DNA from: Ketobacter alkanivorans
GTDB lineage: Bacteria; Pseudomonadota; Gammaproteobacteria; Pseudomonadales; Ketobacteraceae
Reading direction: 5' to 3'
Length of the DNA stretch: 64,000 bases
Assembly (NCBI RefSeq): GCF_002863865.1
Contig: NZ_CP022684.1
Location: forward strand, 2,137,501-2,201,500
A program made the position numbers and the translations under genes. The notes under the pieces were generated by a model, which worked only from the letters and a program-made list of their open reading frames with translations, was not told the DNA's origin and made no database searches. Shown piece after piece: positions 17,483 to 27,225 of the stretch (the stretch's first letter is position 1; each line of letters opens with the position of its first letter).

Positions 17483-18058
17483 ATGGACAGCCCCGAACCA
17501 ACATCAACTGACACAGCGTTACCGACGCCACAACAAACCTTGCCCTTGGTCGGCATCAGCAGCTGCCTGCTGGGAATGCGAGTGCGTTACGATGGCCAGC
17601 ACCGACTGCAAACCGGCATACAAGCCCATGTATCCCCTTATGTGACCCTGCTACCTCTGTGCCCGGAGAGCATGGCTGGAATGGGAATCCCCCGCAGACC
17701 GGTTAACCTGATTGAAGTAAACGGGCAGATCAAAGCCGTGGGCCGAGATGATCCTGAACGGGATGTAACAGAACGGCTAAAGACCATGGGTAGGATCATC
17801 GCCACCACCTATCCTCATCTGAGCGGCTATATTCTGCAAAGCCGCTCACCCAGCTGTGGATTCCACACCACGCCAATTCACAATGAAGACCAATCCGTTG
17901 TTCTACGCACAAACGGCCATGGCCTGTTTGTTGAAACCCTGTTACACGCCATCCCCGACTTACCCATCCTTGATGACACCCAGCTCACCCCCACGACAAT
18001 TCAGGAATTCTTGGACAAGGTTACCGCCCGAGCCCTGGCGTTCGCCAATCAAGACTAA
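17483..18058 (+). CDS. DUF523 family protein
   Basis: The protein has 191 residues, with a Pro/Thr-rich N-terminal extension before the domain. Conserved DUF523 features are visible: SSCLLGMRVRYDG, LPLCPES with a glycine-rich GMGIPRRPV, and QSRSPSCG. The three cysteine motifs suggest a metal- or cluster-binding site, but no function is established. It lies 18 bases after the PF10118 gene and may be the last gene of that operon. The coupling may be positional only. Confidence 0.8.
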   Translation: MDSPEPTSTDTALPTPQQTLPLVGISSCLLGMRVRYDGQHRLQTGIQAHVSPYVTLLPLCPESMAGMGIPRRPVNLIEVNGQIKAVGRDDPERDVTERLKTMGRIIATTYPHLSGYILQSRSPSCGFHTTPIHNEDQSVVLRTNGHGLFVETLLHAIPDLPILDDTQLTPTTIQEFLDKVTARALAFANQD

Positions 18059-18110
18059 ACAACCTATACTGAAGCCTTGTATTACCACCACCGTTCAGGG
18101 AGAGAACAGG

Positions 18111-20132
18111 GTGAAACCCCGCGCCATACCACTTGCCTGCTTATTCGCTTATGCTCTCACCGTTGCAGAGCCAAGCCAGGCGAGCAATCTCTTTGAGCTG
18201 GATCTGGAGGAACTGTTACAGATCAGCGTCACCGGCGCGACCCTGACCGACTCTAACTCGCTTCAAGCACCCGCAGCCATCACCCTGTTCAGCCGAGCGG
18301 ACATCGCCACCATGCCGATCAGCACGCTGGATGAATTGATGAATTATGTTCCGGGCGGGCAAGCCTACCGCACCACAGACATGAGCAATCACCAACCTTT
18401 TTCACTTCGCAGCAAGCGCTCTGGAAGCAGCACATCAGAGCTACTGATTCTGGTGAATGGTGCACGCATAGACAATCCATTCTCTGGCGGCATCACCATA
18501 CCCTATCCAGCCATACCACTGGCCAACATCGACCGAGTAGAAATTATCCGTGGCCCGACTTCATCGCTTCATGGATCAAATGCCTATAGCGGCGTAATCA
18601 ACATCATCACTGTACAGAACGAAAACCGCAGCTACGGCGAAGCAGGTACAGATGATCACTACAGGCTCGGCTCCATTAACACCTTTAGCAGCAGCACACT
18701 CAAAGGCTCGCTGTTTTTGGAAGCCCAAAAGGATAACGGGCAAGCGTTTTCGGTTATGGATCAATTTGGTGACGGGCAGAGAAACACTCGCGACCAATAC
18801 TCAACACTGGACGCAAATCTGAGCCTAACACTCGCAGAACGCACCCGCGTGCAGGTATTGGCAAACGAACGCGAAGTGGATGGATTTTATCTTTTGGGGA
18901 CCGTAGACGATCAGTACAACCAATGGGAAACCCATTACTACAATATCATGCTGGAACATAAAGCCACGTTTCTAGACCAAGTGGAGACCACATTGCAACT
19001 GGGCTATGTGCGCAACGAATACGAAGCAACCAGCAGAGCCATCACCCCAATAGAAATAGGCACCATAAGCACGCCCACCAGCGATGCGCCACTGTTAATT
19101 CACCCCACAATAGACACCCAGGAAACCTGGGCACGGCTTTTTAACAATTGGACACTGGACGAACAGCGTAGCATTCAGGTGGGGCTTGAGTATCAGAACA
19201 CCGATGTGATGAAAGCATTTACCGCCAGCAATTATGATCTGGGTGCGCTCGCAAGCTTCACCTTGCCCATAGCCTACTTTGATAATATGGACTATCGCAT
19301 CGACGCAGTGTCGCGCTTTGAAAAAGAGCGCAACTATGGTGCCCTTTTGCAATGGCAGGAAACATTCTCAGATCAACTGCAACTTACCACAGGAATACGT
19401 TACGACTCGTACTCTCTATCAGACGAGCAAGTCAGCCCCCGACTGGGGCTCGTCTACCACCAAAATGAAAACAACACCTTCAAACTACTGTACGGCAGGG
19501 CGTTCCGCGCACCGAAATATACAGAATTACTGACTGCAAATAACGGCATCATAGAAGGCAACGAAGATCTCAAGTCAGAAACGGTTGACACCTTAGAGGC
19601 GATCTGGCTCAATCACTGGCAGTTCTCCACCTTGGCAGTCAGCCTGTTCCACAACACATTCCAAGATCCTATCATTCAAATAGTAGAGGACAACATACGC
19701 AAGGTTGTGAATGCAGAAAATACGTCAAGCGATGGCGCAGAACTCGAGCTGCTATGGAAGGCCAACGCTTCACTGGCAATTCGGGCAAACGCTGCGATCG
19801 TGTTTAATCAGCCCGACATTGATCGCAAAGAAGCAAACCGTTTGTTTTCAATAATCGTGGATTACAAGATATTTGATTGGAATCTGAACCTATCGTCGCA
19901 CTATGCTGATCAACGCGAAACTCGATACGATGATGAAGTTAAGCCTTACGACAGCTACTGGCTAGCAAATATAAAAGCGATGCGATCAATGCCAAATGGG
20001 CTATCACCCTATATTGAAATACGTAATCTGGCGGACGTGACTTACTCTACACCGGCATCCTCCTCAGCCCCACAGCAGGGAACGCCGAATCGGGGCAGAG
20101 AGTTGAGACTTGGATGCCAATGGAACTACTAA
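18111..20132 (+). CDS. TonB-dependent outer-membrane receptor, substrate unknown
   Basis: The start is taken as GTG at 18111, with GGGAGAG about 8 bases upstream and a signal peptide immediately after (cleavage near SQASNL); the longer frame overlaps DUF523. This gives 673 residues. The plug domain is visible at about residues 50-160 (PAAITLFSRADIATMPISTLDELMNYVPGG, then ILVNGARIDNP and RVEIIRGPTSSLHG), followed by a 22-strand barrel. The C-terminus ends LGCQWNY. The N-terminal LELDLEELLQISVTGA-like segment is shared with many receptors of unassigned specificity. No siderophore or vitamin genes are adjacent, so the ligand cannot be named. Confidence 0.85.
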   Translation: MKPRAIPLACLFAYALTVAEPSQASNLFELDLEELLQISVTGATLTDSNSLQAPAAITLFSRADIATMPISTLDELMNYVPGGQAYRTTDMSNHQPFSLRSKRSGSSTSELLILVNGARIDNPFSGGITIPYPAIPLANIDRVEIIRGPTSSLHGSNAYSGVINIITVQNENRSYGEAGTDDHYRLGSINTFSSSTLKGSLFLEAQKDNGQAFSVMDQFGDGQRNTRDQYSTLDANLSLTLAERTRVQVLANEREVDGFYLLGTVDDQYNQWETHYYNIMLEHKATFLDQVETTLQLGYVRNEYEATSRAITPIEIGTISTPTSDAPLLIHPTIDTQETWARLFNNWTLDEQRSIQVGLEYQNTDVMKAFTASNYDLGALASFTLPIAYFDNMDYRIDAVSRFEKERNYGALLQWQETFSDQLQLTTGIRYDSYSLSDEQVSPRLGLVYHQNENNTFKLLYGRAFRAPKYTELLTANNGIIEGNEDLKSETVDTLEAIWLNHWQFSTLAVSLFHNTFQDPIIQIVEDNIRKVVNAENTSSDGAELELLWKANASLAIRANAAIVFNQPDIDRKEANRLFSIIVDYKIFDWNLNLSSHYADQRETRYDDEVKPYDSYWLANIKAMRSMPNGLSPYIEIRNLADVTYSTPASSSAPQQGTPNRGRELRLGCQWNY

Positions 20133-20136
20133 CAGA

Positions 20137-21309
20137 TCATAGGCTTCCAGAAACTGCGCGAGTAAACAGGTCACGGTATTGCTCCGCACTGAAGGCAATA
20201 GGATTCCCTCCGGCTGCGGCATCCGCCACAGACATCTCGCCAACTTTCCGTGCCTGACTGTCATCGATATTCAGCGCATTCAGGCTATGGGGTATACCTA
20301 CCTCAAGGCGCAGTTGCAACACCCAGTTTAGGAAGCCATCAAAGCTCGGTTGCGATAGATCCAGATAGCGAGCCAAGCGCTCTAGACGATGTTCAATTAC
20401 CGATTGATTGGCTTTCAGTACGTAGGGCATCAGTATAGCGTTCAACATGCCGTGATGAGCATCGTACAAAGCCCCCAAACTGTGAGCAATGGCATGCATG
20501 GCACCCAGCCCCCGCTGAAACGCCGTTGCCCCCATGGCAGACGCCACCAGCATATTCGTACGCGCCTCCAGATCATGGCCATCTGCAACCGCTCGTGGTA
20601 AAAATTCTTTTACCAAACGAATACCCTCAAGGGCGATACCTTCTGCCATAGGATGATAAAAATTAGAGCAGTAGGCCTCCAAGCTATGGGATAACGCATC
20701 CATTCCGGTAGCGGCGGTCAGAGGCGCAGGCAACCCCGTGCTTAAAGAGGGATCCAGGATCACCTTGGCAGGCAGCATGTCAGGATGAAAAATGATTTTC
20801 TTCACCTTATTGGCCGCGTCAGTAATCACTGAAGATCGCCCGACTTCCGAGCCGGTTCCAGCCGTGGTAGGTATAGCAACCACCGGCACCATGCCATCTA
20901 CATTTACCCGTAGCCAATTATCACCCACATCTTCAAATGCCCATATGGGCTGGCTCTGACCCACCATTAGGGCGATAGCCTTGCCTGCATCCAAAGCCGA
21001 GCCCCCTCCCAACGCAATCACACCATCATGATGGCCCTGATGAAACACGCTGACACCAGCATCAACGTTGGCGGAAGTTGGATTGCCTTTCACCTGAGAA
21101 AACACGGCAAGCTGTAACCCCTGCTCAACGCAGTGCTCCGTTATCTGCTTTGTCATTGGCAATGCAGCAAGACCAGGGTCGGTCACCAACAACGGGGCCG
21201 TAACGCCCAGTTGCTGGCAGCACTGCACAACCTCGCGCCAACGGCCATCGCCAACCAGCACCGAAGTGGGATAATTCCAATTCACATGAAAGGACTGCAT
21301 CGAATTCAT
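20137..21309 (-). CDS. Iron-containing alcohol dehydrogenase
   Basis: The protein has 390 residues and is a group III (iron-activated) alcohol dehydrogenase. It shows the NAD-binding GGGSALDAGKAI, the family motif PTTAGTGSE, and metal ligands in GMDALSHSLEAY, GAMHAIAHSLG and DAHHGMLNA. The ATG at 21309 overlaps the upstream aldehyde dehydrogenase stop (ATGA), so the two are coupled; a second Met is three codons later. With the ligase and aldehyde dehydrogenase upstream it could oxidise a terminal hydroxyl of a gamma-glutamylated amino alcohol. The gene converges with the TonB receptor across 4 bases. Confidence 0.9.
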   Translation of the reverse strand: MNSMQSFHVNWNYPTSVLVGDGRWREVVQCCQQLGVTAPLLVTDPGLAALPMTKQITEHCVEQGLQLAVFSQVKGNPTSANVDAGVSVFHQGHHDGVIALGGGSALDAGKAIALMVGQSQPIWAFEDVGDNWLRVNVDGMVPVVAIPTTAGTGSEVGRSSVITDAANKVKKIIFHPDMLPAKVILDPSLSTGLPAPLTAATGMDALSHSLEAYCSNFYHPMAEGIALEGIRLVKEFLPRAVADGHDLEARTNMLVASAMGATAFQRGLGAMHAIAHSLGALYDAHHGMLNAILMPYVLKANQSVIEHRLERLARYLDLSQPSFDGFLNWVLQLRLEVGIPHSLNALNIDDSQARKVGEMSVADAAAGGNPIAFSAEQYRDLFTRAVSGSL

Positions 21310-22691
21310 ACTCGCTTTAGATGAAAAGACTTTGGCCGCGTTACGCTTTCAAACCCTACCACCGACAAGGTGCAACCTCGCCCTGACTGTTTAACGCCTG
21401 TCCATGCCAATGCTGGATCCAAATAATCACAACGATTAATAAAAAAGGTTCCTGTCTGCACCTGCTCGCCGATGGCAATGCCTGCACTTTCATCGGCAGT
21501 GAATACGGCTGCAGTCAACCCAAAATCAGAATCATTCATCAGGCGCACGGCCTCCTCATCATTCGCCACCTTTTGCACACCGACTACAGGGCCAAATGAT
21601 TCTTCTGTCATCACGCGCATACTGTGGTTTACATGGGTAAGCAGCTGTGGCGCCAAATAGGGTGTGCCTGCCTGACTCATTGCAAACCGGGATTCATCAA
21701 TACACCCACGGGCACCTTGGCTGATGGCTTCTTGAATCTGCTGCCTGACAAAATCGGCTGCACTGGTTTTCACCATCGGGCCTAACGTGGTGTCCGGTTC
21801 ATCGGAACGCCCCAGGACATATTGATTGACCAATGCCACTGCCTGCTCAACAAATTCATCGTGCACTGCTTGATGCACATAGATCCGCTCAATACCACAA
21901 CAACTTTGACCTGAGTTGAAAAACGCACCATCGACCAATGTTGCCACCGCATAGGGAATGTCCGCGTCGGCGCGCACATAGGCCGGATCTTTACCTCCCA
22001 ACTCCAGGCCCACCTGCTTGAAGTGACCCGCTGCAACCCGCTCCACCATTGCACCACCGCTGACAGAGCCGGTAAAGGCGATCTGATTGACCGCAGGATG
22101 TGCAATCATGGTTTCTGTATCGGCATGGGATAAATGCAGAAATTGGAACACCCCGGCTGGAAACCCGGCGCTGACAAACGCACTGTGCAATTGCTCGGCA
22201 CATAATGGTGTCTGCGCGGAATGTTTCAGAATCACCACGTTCCCTGCCAACAAGGCAGGAATAATGCTGTTGATCGCCGTAAGGTAGGGGTAGTTCCAGG
22301 GCGCAATCACCAATACCAACCCCAGCGGCTCGCGCTTGATGTAGCGGGTGAAGCCAGGCTTATCCTTAACGGTGATATTTTGCAGAGCACCCGGAGCCGC
22401 TTCAATCATATAGCGGGCACGCTCGGCCAATCCACTGACCTCGCCTTTGGCATACCGCATCGGGCGACCCATTTGCCAGCATATTTGATGGGCAATCTCA
22501 TCAGCATTGGCCTCAAAGGCGTCCACCATGGCGGCACATAATGATTGTCGCTGAGCCAGCGGTGTGCGCTGCCAACCAACCTGTGCCAACTCTGCCCGCG
22601 CCAGCGCATCATTGATCTCATGCTGACTGGCATGATGGCGAGTGGCGTAGACACTGCCATCAATCGGTGAGATCACATCAAATTCGCTCAT
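21306..22691 (-). CDS. Aldehyde dehydrogenase (NAD(P)+)
   Basis: The ATG at 22691 has AGAGG 7 bases upstream and avoids overlapping the ligase gene, giving 461 residues. The catalytic Cys lies in FNSGQSCCGIERI, the general base Glu in LELGGKDPAYV, and the cofactor-binding APWNYPYLT and AFTGSVSGG motifs are intact. It belongs to the large ALDH superfamily, with a succinate-semialdehyde/betaine-aldehyde-like look. It sits between the glutamine-synthetase-like gene and the alcohol dehydrogenase, consistent with a three-enzyme route from amine or alcohol to acid. The exact substrate is inferred from context. Confidence 0.9.
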   Translation of the reverse strand: MSEFDVISPIDGSVYATRHHASQHEINDALARAELAQVGWQRTPLAQRQSLCAAMVDAFEANADEIAHQICWQMGRPMRYAKGEVSGLAERARYMIEAAPGALQNITVKDKPGFTRYIKREPLGLVLVIAPWNYPYLTAINSIIPALLAGNVVILKHSAQTPLCAEQLHSAFVSAGFPAGVFQFLHLSHADTETMIAHPAVNQIAFTGSVSGGAMVERVAAGHFKQVGLELGGKDPAYVRADADIPYAVATLVDGAFFNSGQSCCGIERIYVHQAVHDEFVEQAVALVNQYVLGRSDEPDTTLGPMVKTSAADFVRQQIQEAISQGARGCIDESRFAMSQAGTPYLAPQLLTHVNHSMRVMTEESFGPVVGVQKVANDEEAVRLMNDSDFGLTAAVFTADESAGIAIGEQVQTGTFFINRCDYLDPALAWTGVKQSGRGCTLSVVGFESVTRPKSFHLKRV

Positions 22692-22707
22692 GGCTTGCCT
22701 CTGCTGG

Positions 22708-24117
22708 TTAGATGATTTCAAAATAACGTTTCAGCTCCCAATCCGTGATATGTTTGCGGAACTCCTGCGCTTCCCATAGGCGCGTAGCAGCGTAATGCTC
22801 CACGAACGGCGCACCGAATAACGCCTTCGCCACTGCCGAACCGGCCAGTTTTTCTGCTGCCCGATCCAAGGTTACCGGTAATGCCAGATAGTCGGGGAAT
22901 GTCTGCTCGTAGGCGTTGCCTTTCACCTGAGGCTCCGGTTGCAATTGTTGTTCAATGCCCATCAAGCCAGAACCCAGCGCGGCAGCCAATGCGATATAAG
23001 GGTTGGCATCCGCCGAACCAAACCGAAACTCCACCCGCTGGGATTTCTGGGAGCCTGGAATAACCCGTAATGAGGTTGTGCGGTTCTCCACTCCCCAAGT
23101 GGCGTGAGTGGGTGCCCAAAAACCGGGGATCATGCGGCTATATGCGTTTACGGTTTGTGCATACATCGCAGTAAGCTCCGCCATGTACTTCTGCTGGCCG
23201 GCCACAAACTGGCGCTGCAGCTCACTCATATTGTGCTCGGCACCGGCCTGATGAAACACTGACTGGTGGCTCTTATCCTGCAACGAGATATGAATGTGGC
23301 CGCTTTGACCTGGATAATCGTTGGACCACTTCGCCATAAACGTGGCCATCATCTCATTGCGCTGCGCCCACACCTTGGTGAACGTTTTGAACAGCAGGGC
23401 CTTATCTGCCGCATTCAATGCCTCATCTACGGCGATGGCCGCTTCCAGCACACCGGGGCCGGTTTCTGTGTGCAGGCCTTCAATCGGAATATCCATGATC
23501 TCACCCAGCTCCAACAGATCCTGGTATAGCTCAGCATGCACGGAATTACGCAGGGTGGAGTAGCCAAAAAAACCGGGGGTCAGGGTATTTAGATTCTGGT
23601 AATGCTTTTCACGTACAGATTCGGGGGTTTCGTTAAACAGAAAGAATTCGTATTCGAATGCAGCCTTAACATCAAACCCCATGGCACAGGCCTTGGCCAA
23701 GACTCGTTTCAGCACGCCACGGGGGCAAAGTTGTTCGGCTTCGGCGGTGAATTCTGCCAGAAAGAACAACATACCCGGCTCATCATATAGATCTCGACAG
23801 GTGGAAGGCACAACCCGCACCGGCGCATCCGGATAGCCGGTTTGCCAACCGGTATACTGAATACCCACTCCCTCATACAGCTGATCATTGGAATCCCAAC
23901 CCAACACCACATCGCAAAAACCGAAACCGTTATCCAGGGCGGAAAAGAACTTTTCCCGACTCATGTACTTCCCGCGGATCACGCCATCCAGGTCGGCCAC
24001 CCCGACTTTGACATGGGTCAGCTCACGATCCTGAACAATGGCTTTGGCCTGCTCGATGGTCTGCACGGTACGCGGATCGATCGACGGGCCTCCAGCGGAA
24101 CGGGTGGGCTGGGTCAT
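22708..24117 (-). CDS. Glutamine synthetase family gamma-glutamyl-amine ligase
   Basis: The ATG at 24117 is chosen because AAGGAG sits 8 bases upstream; the Met two codons earlier is too close to that site. The product has 469 residues. GS-fold motifs are present: AFEYEFFLFNE (metal ligands), ETGPGVLEAAI, the ATP/NH-site GQSGHIHISL, and RVEFRFGSADANPYIALAA. The sequence resembles PuuA/PauA/IpuC-type ligases that join glutamate to an amine rather than housekeeping GlnA. It lies upstream of aldehyde and alcohol dehydrogenases and beside speA. Polyamine catabolism is possible, but an amino-alcohol substrate fits the neighbours better. Confidence 0.85.
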   Translation of the reverse strand: MTQPTRSAGGPSIDPRTVQTIEQAKAIVQDRELTHVKVGVADLDGVIRGKYMSREKFFSALDNGFGFCDVVLGWDSNDQLYEGVGIQYTGWQTGYPDAPVRVVPSTCRDLYDEPGMLFFLAEFTAEAEQLCPRGVLKRVLAKACAMGFDVKAAFEYEFFLFNETPESVREKHYQNLNTLTPGFFGYSTLRNSVHAELYQDLLELGEIMDIPIEGLHTETGPGVLEAAIAVDEALNAADKALLFKTFTKVWAQRNEMMATFMAKWSNDYPGQSGHIHISLQDKSHQSVFHQAGAEHNMSELQRQFVAGQQKYMAELTAMYAQTVNAYSRMIPGFWAPTHATWGVENRTTSLRVIPGSQKSQRVEFRFGSADANPYIALAAALGSGLMGIEQQLQPEPQVKGNAYEQTFPDYLALPVTLDRAAEKLAGSAVAKALFGAPFVEHYAATRLWEAQEFRKHITDWELKRYFEII

Positions 24118-24159
24118 GTGCATTCTCCTTAAAGCCGTTGACGGGTGCCCCCGATTATC

Positions 24160-26052
24160 TTATTCCAGATAAGTGTAGCCTGTTAAACCTTCCCGCAACT
24201 CTTTCAGGAACACAGCCTGTTCGGATCGGCTCAGATCGGTTAATACCAGCTGCTCATGAATCTGTTGTTGCAGCAACATGGTATCGAACTGCACATAACG
24301 CAGGATGTGATCTACCGTGTCGCCTTTTAACGTGTTGAGGAACTGAAAACCGCCCTTTCCATCCAGGGCAATATCCACCGCATCGGTGTCACCAAACAGG
24401 TTGTGCATGTCACCAAGGATTTCCTGATAGGCTCCCACCATAAAAATGGCCAAAGACATTCCCTGCTGATCATTCCATTCCGGCAACGGCAGGCTGCTCG
24501 CCAAATCGTGGGTATCCACATACTGATCAATGCGGCCATCGGAATCACAGGTGATATCCTGCACGACACCGCGGCGACTGAGGGGCTGATCCAACCCGGT
24601 TATGGGTAGCACAGGAAACACCTGATCAATGCCCCAGGCATCGGGAATGGACTGAAACAGGGAAAAGTTCAGGAACACCTTATCGGCGAGTTTTTCATTC
24701 AGCTCGTTGAGGATATCCTGATGAGCACGGGAGGACAGATCCAGCTTGCCCCGCAATACTTGGCAGGCCGCCCCGTAAATCTGCTCGGCCTGTGCTTTGT
24801 CCTGCAGGCTGAACACGCCGTGAGTGTACATGTCCTGGGCCTCACCCAACCGGTACAACACTTCGTGGTACAACTCGGATATTGAACTGCTGCGGGTGGC
24901 TGCCTCGATTTCGTGGTAGCAACGGGCCAGCTCCTGCAGCACCACCGGCGAATCCTCCCGGGGCTCTTGAGGGCGATTGGCCGCAGGGCTTTCCACGCCG
25001 ATGACGTTGCTCACCAGCACAGCATGGTGGGCGGTCAGCGCACGGCCTGATTCAGAAATCACATCCGGCAAGGGCAGGTCATCCTGAGAGCACACCTCAC
25101 GCAGCGCCAACAGGATGGTGTAGGCGTATTCCTCCATGGAATAGTTCATGGAGCAGAAACTGCGGGAACGGGTACCTTCGTAATCCACCCCCAAACCACC
25201 CCCTACATCCACCACGTTGACATGGCAACCGGCCTGACGCAGCGCAGAATAATAACGGGCGGCCTCTTTCATGCCTCGCTGAATATCACGGATATTGGAG
25301 ATCTGAGAGCCCAGATGAAAGTGCAACAATTGCAGGCGATCCAACGCATTGTGTTGTTTAAGGGTATCGATCACGTCCAGGATCTGGGTAGCAGACAGGC
25401 CGAATTTGGATTTTTCACCTCCGGTATTCTGCCAGTTGCCTTTACCGATGGAGCTAAGCCGGGTGCGCAACCCGATACGAGGCTGCACTTGCATGGCTTT
25501 GGCTTCATCCAGCACCAGCTTCAACTCGGTCATTTTTTCCACCACAATGTAGACCCGACGGCCCATTTTTTCGCCAATCAGGGCCAGGCGGACAAACTCC
25601 CGATCTTTATAGCCATTGCACACAATCACGGAATTGCCGCGACTCATGGCCAACACGGCCATCAATTCAGGCTTGCTGCCTGCCTCCAGGCCTACACCAC
25701 AGCGCGCATCGTCCACGCCGCCGTTGTAGATTTCCTCCACCACCCGGCGCTGCTGGTTCACTTTAATCGGATATACCGCAGTGTAGTGACCGGTATATTG
25801 CAGCGTATCCATGGCTTTAGAAAAAGCACCACTGAGTTTGGCCACGCGATCTCGCAGAATGTCCACAAAACGCATCAACACCGGGGTACGCATACCCACT
25901 TCCTGTGCAGCAGCCAGAATCTCCTGTAACGGGACGCGCGCATCGCCAGTGCCCACATCCACTAAACCCTGCTCGTTGATATCAAAATAGCCATCGCTCC
26001 AGTTATCAATGCTGTAAGTTTCGCGGGCGGTGTCGATTGTGGTGTTGGACAT
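24160..26052 (-). CDS. speA: Biosynthetic arginine decarboxylase
   Basis: The protein has 630 residues, the usual SpeA length. It makes agmatine from arginine, the first step of putrescine synthesis by this route. The PLP-binding lysine is Lys97 in YPIKVNQQ. The fold-III motifs HFHLGSQI, VDVGGGLGVDY and SESGRALTAHH are present, and the sequence ends with the SpeA-specific tail around REGLTGYTYLE. It is divergent from speE across 298 bases. The agmatine-to-putrescine enzymes are not in the window. Confidence 0.95.
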   Translation of the reverse strand: MSNTTIDTARETYSIDNWSDGYFDINEQGLVDVGTGDARVPLQEILAAAQEVGMRTPVLMRFVDILRDRVAKLSGAFSKAMDTLQYTGHYTAVYPIKVNQQRRVVEEIYNGGVDDARCGVGLEAGSKPELMAVLAMSRGNSVIVCNGYKDREFVRLALIGEKMGRRVYIVVEKMTELKLVLDEAKAMQVQPRIGLRTRLSSIGKGNWQNTGGEKSKFGLSATQILDVIDTLKQHNALDRLQLLHFHLGSQISNIRDIQRGMKEAARYYSALRQAGCHVNVVDVGGGLGVDYEGTRSRSFCSMNYSMEEYAYTILLALREVCSQDDLPLPDVISESGRALTAHHAVLVSNVIGVESPAANRPQEPREDSPVVLQELARCYHEIEAATRSSSISELYHEVLYRLGEAQDMYTHGVFSLQDKAQAEQIYGAACQVLRGKLDLSSRAHQDILNELNEKLADKVFLNFSLFQSIPDAWGIDQVFPVLPITGLDQPLSRRGVVQDITCDSDGRIDQYVDTHDLASSLPLPEWNDQQGMSLAIFMVGAYQEILGDMHNLFGDTDAVDIALDGKGGFQFLNTLKGDTVDHILRYVQFDTMLLQQQIHEQLVLTDLSRSEQAVFLKELREGLTGYTYLE

Positions 26053-26350
26053 GGGGAATCGGTTCCAGAATTGCTAATGTGAAATGAGTGATGGTGGGCT
26101 ATGGGGCTATTGTAGACCCAACTGCCCCACGCCTGAAGCGTTGTCTTTAGAATGGACAGCCAATACCACACTGCTCGTTATCATAGCCTGCAGCGGGCCA
26201 TGAAATTTTCATCTGGAATCGGCATAATAGGGCGCTGCGATGAACGGCTGTATTCAGCACATAAAAGCGCTTGGTTATAGCGGGTTTTTGGGTTATTTTC
26301 CTCGCCGCGCACCACCCTCTAAACAGCCCAACCACCGGGAGCTAAACAGC

Positions 26351-27214
26351 ATGACTGATCCGTCCAAACAGACCTGGTTCACCGAAATTTTTGGCGATGA
26401 AGGCACCTCTTTCGGCCTCGAAATCACCGAAAAATTGCACGAGGAACAAACCCAGTACCAGTTCCTGGAAGTGTATGACACCAAAACGTTTGGCAAGCTG
26501 ATGGTTTTGGATGGCTGTGTAATGCTCACCAGCCGTGACAACTTCCTCTACCATGAGATGATGTCCCACCCGGCCCTGTTTACTCATCCCAACCCGAAAA
26601 AGGTCGCCATCATTGGCGGTGGCGACTGTGGCACGCTGCGCGAGGTGTTGAAACACCCCGGTGTGGAGCGATGCACTCAGATCGACATCGATGAAAAAGT
26701 AACCTGGGCATCCCAGCAATGGTTCCCGGAGCTGTGCGATGCCAACGATGATCCCCGCGCTGAACTGCTGTTTGATGATGGCATTGCCTGGGTTAAGAAC
26801 TGTGCTCCCGGCTCCATGGACGTGATCATCATCGACAGCACCGACCCAGTGGGCCCGGCAGAGGGGTTATTTGCCGTGGATTTTTACAAAGACTGTCTGA
26901 AGGCGTTAAAACCAGAGGGCCTGCTGGTACAGCAAAGTGAATCACCACTGCTGCACAGCGACAGCATCATCAAGAAGATCCATCTGGACATGGCCGATGC
27001 GGGCTTCCAGCAGTGTCATACACTGCCCTTCCCTCAGCCGGTATACCCTACCGGGTGGTGGTCGTGCACGATGGCCAGCCCCCACGGCTCTGTCACGCAT
27101 TTTCGCGAATCCGATGCCGCTGCCAAGGCCTTTGAAACCCAGTATTACAACCTGGAAATCCATCGCGGCGCGCTGGCCATGCCTGAGTTTATGAAACGGG
27201 CTCTGAGCAAGTAA
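26351..27214 (+). CDS. speE: Polyamine aminopropyltransferase (spermidine synthase)
   Basis: The ATG at 26351 has GGGAG 8 bases upstream and gives 287 residues; the longer frame from 26240 lacks a site. SpeE transfers aminopropyl from decarboxylated SAM to putrescine. The SAM-binding GGGDCGTLREVLKH, the acidic TQIDIDE and the catalytic-loop DSTDPVGPAEGLF motifs are intact. The substrate-binding YHEMMSHPALF is also present. It is divergent from speA, pairing the start and end of spermidine synthesis. speD, needed for decarboxylated SAM, was not seen in the window. Confidence 0.95.
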   Translation: MTDPSKQTWFTEIFGDEGTSFGLEITEKLHEEQTQYQFLEVYDTKTFGKLMVLDGCVMLTSRDNFLYHEMMSHPALFTHPNPKKVAIIGGGDCGTLREVLKHPGVERCTQIDIDEKVTWASQQWFPELCDANDDPRAELLFDDGIAWVKNCAPGSMDVIIIDSTDPVGPAEGLFAVDFYKDCLKALKPEGLLVQQSESPLLHSDSIIKKIHLDMADAGFQQCHTLPFPQPVYPTGWWSCTMASPHGSVTHFRESDAAAKAFETQYYNLEIHRGALAMPEFMKRALSK

Positions 27215-27225
27215 GACGGTGGGGC

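Noticed and set aside
25222..25929. A 235-codon open frame opposite speA
   Set aside because: Complete overlap with speA, which is certain, and a low-complexity Gln/His-rich translation typical of an antisense shadow.
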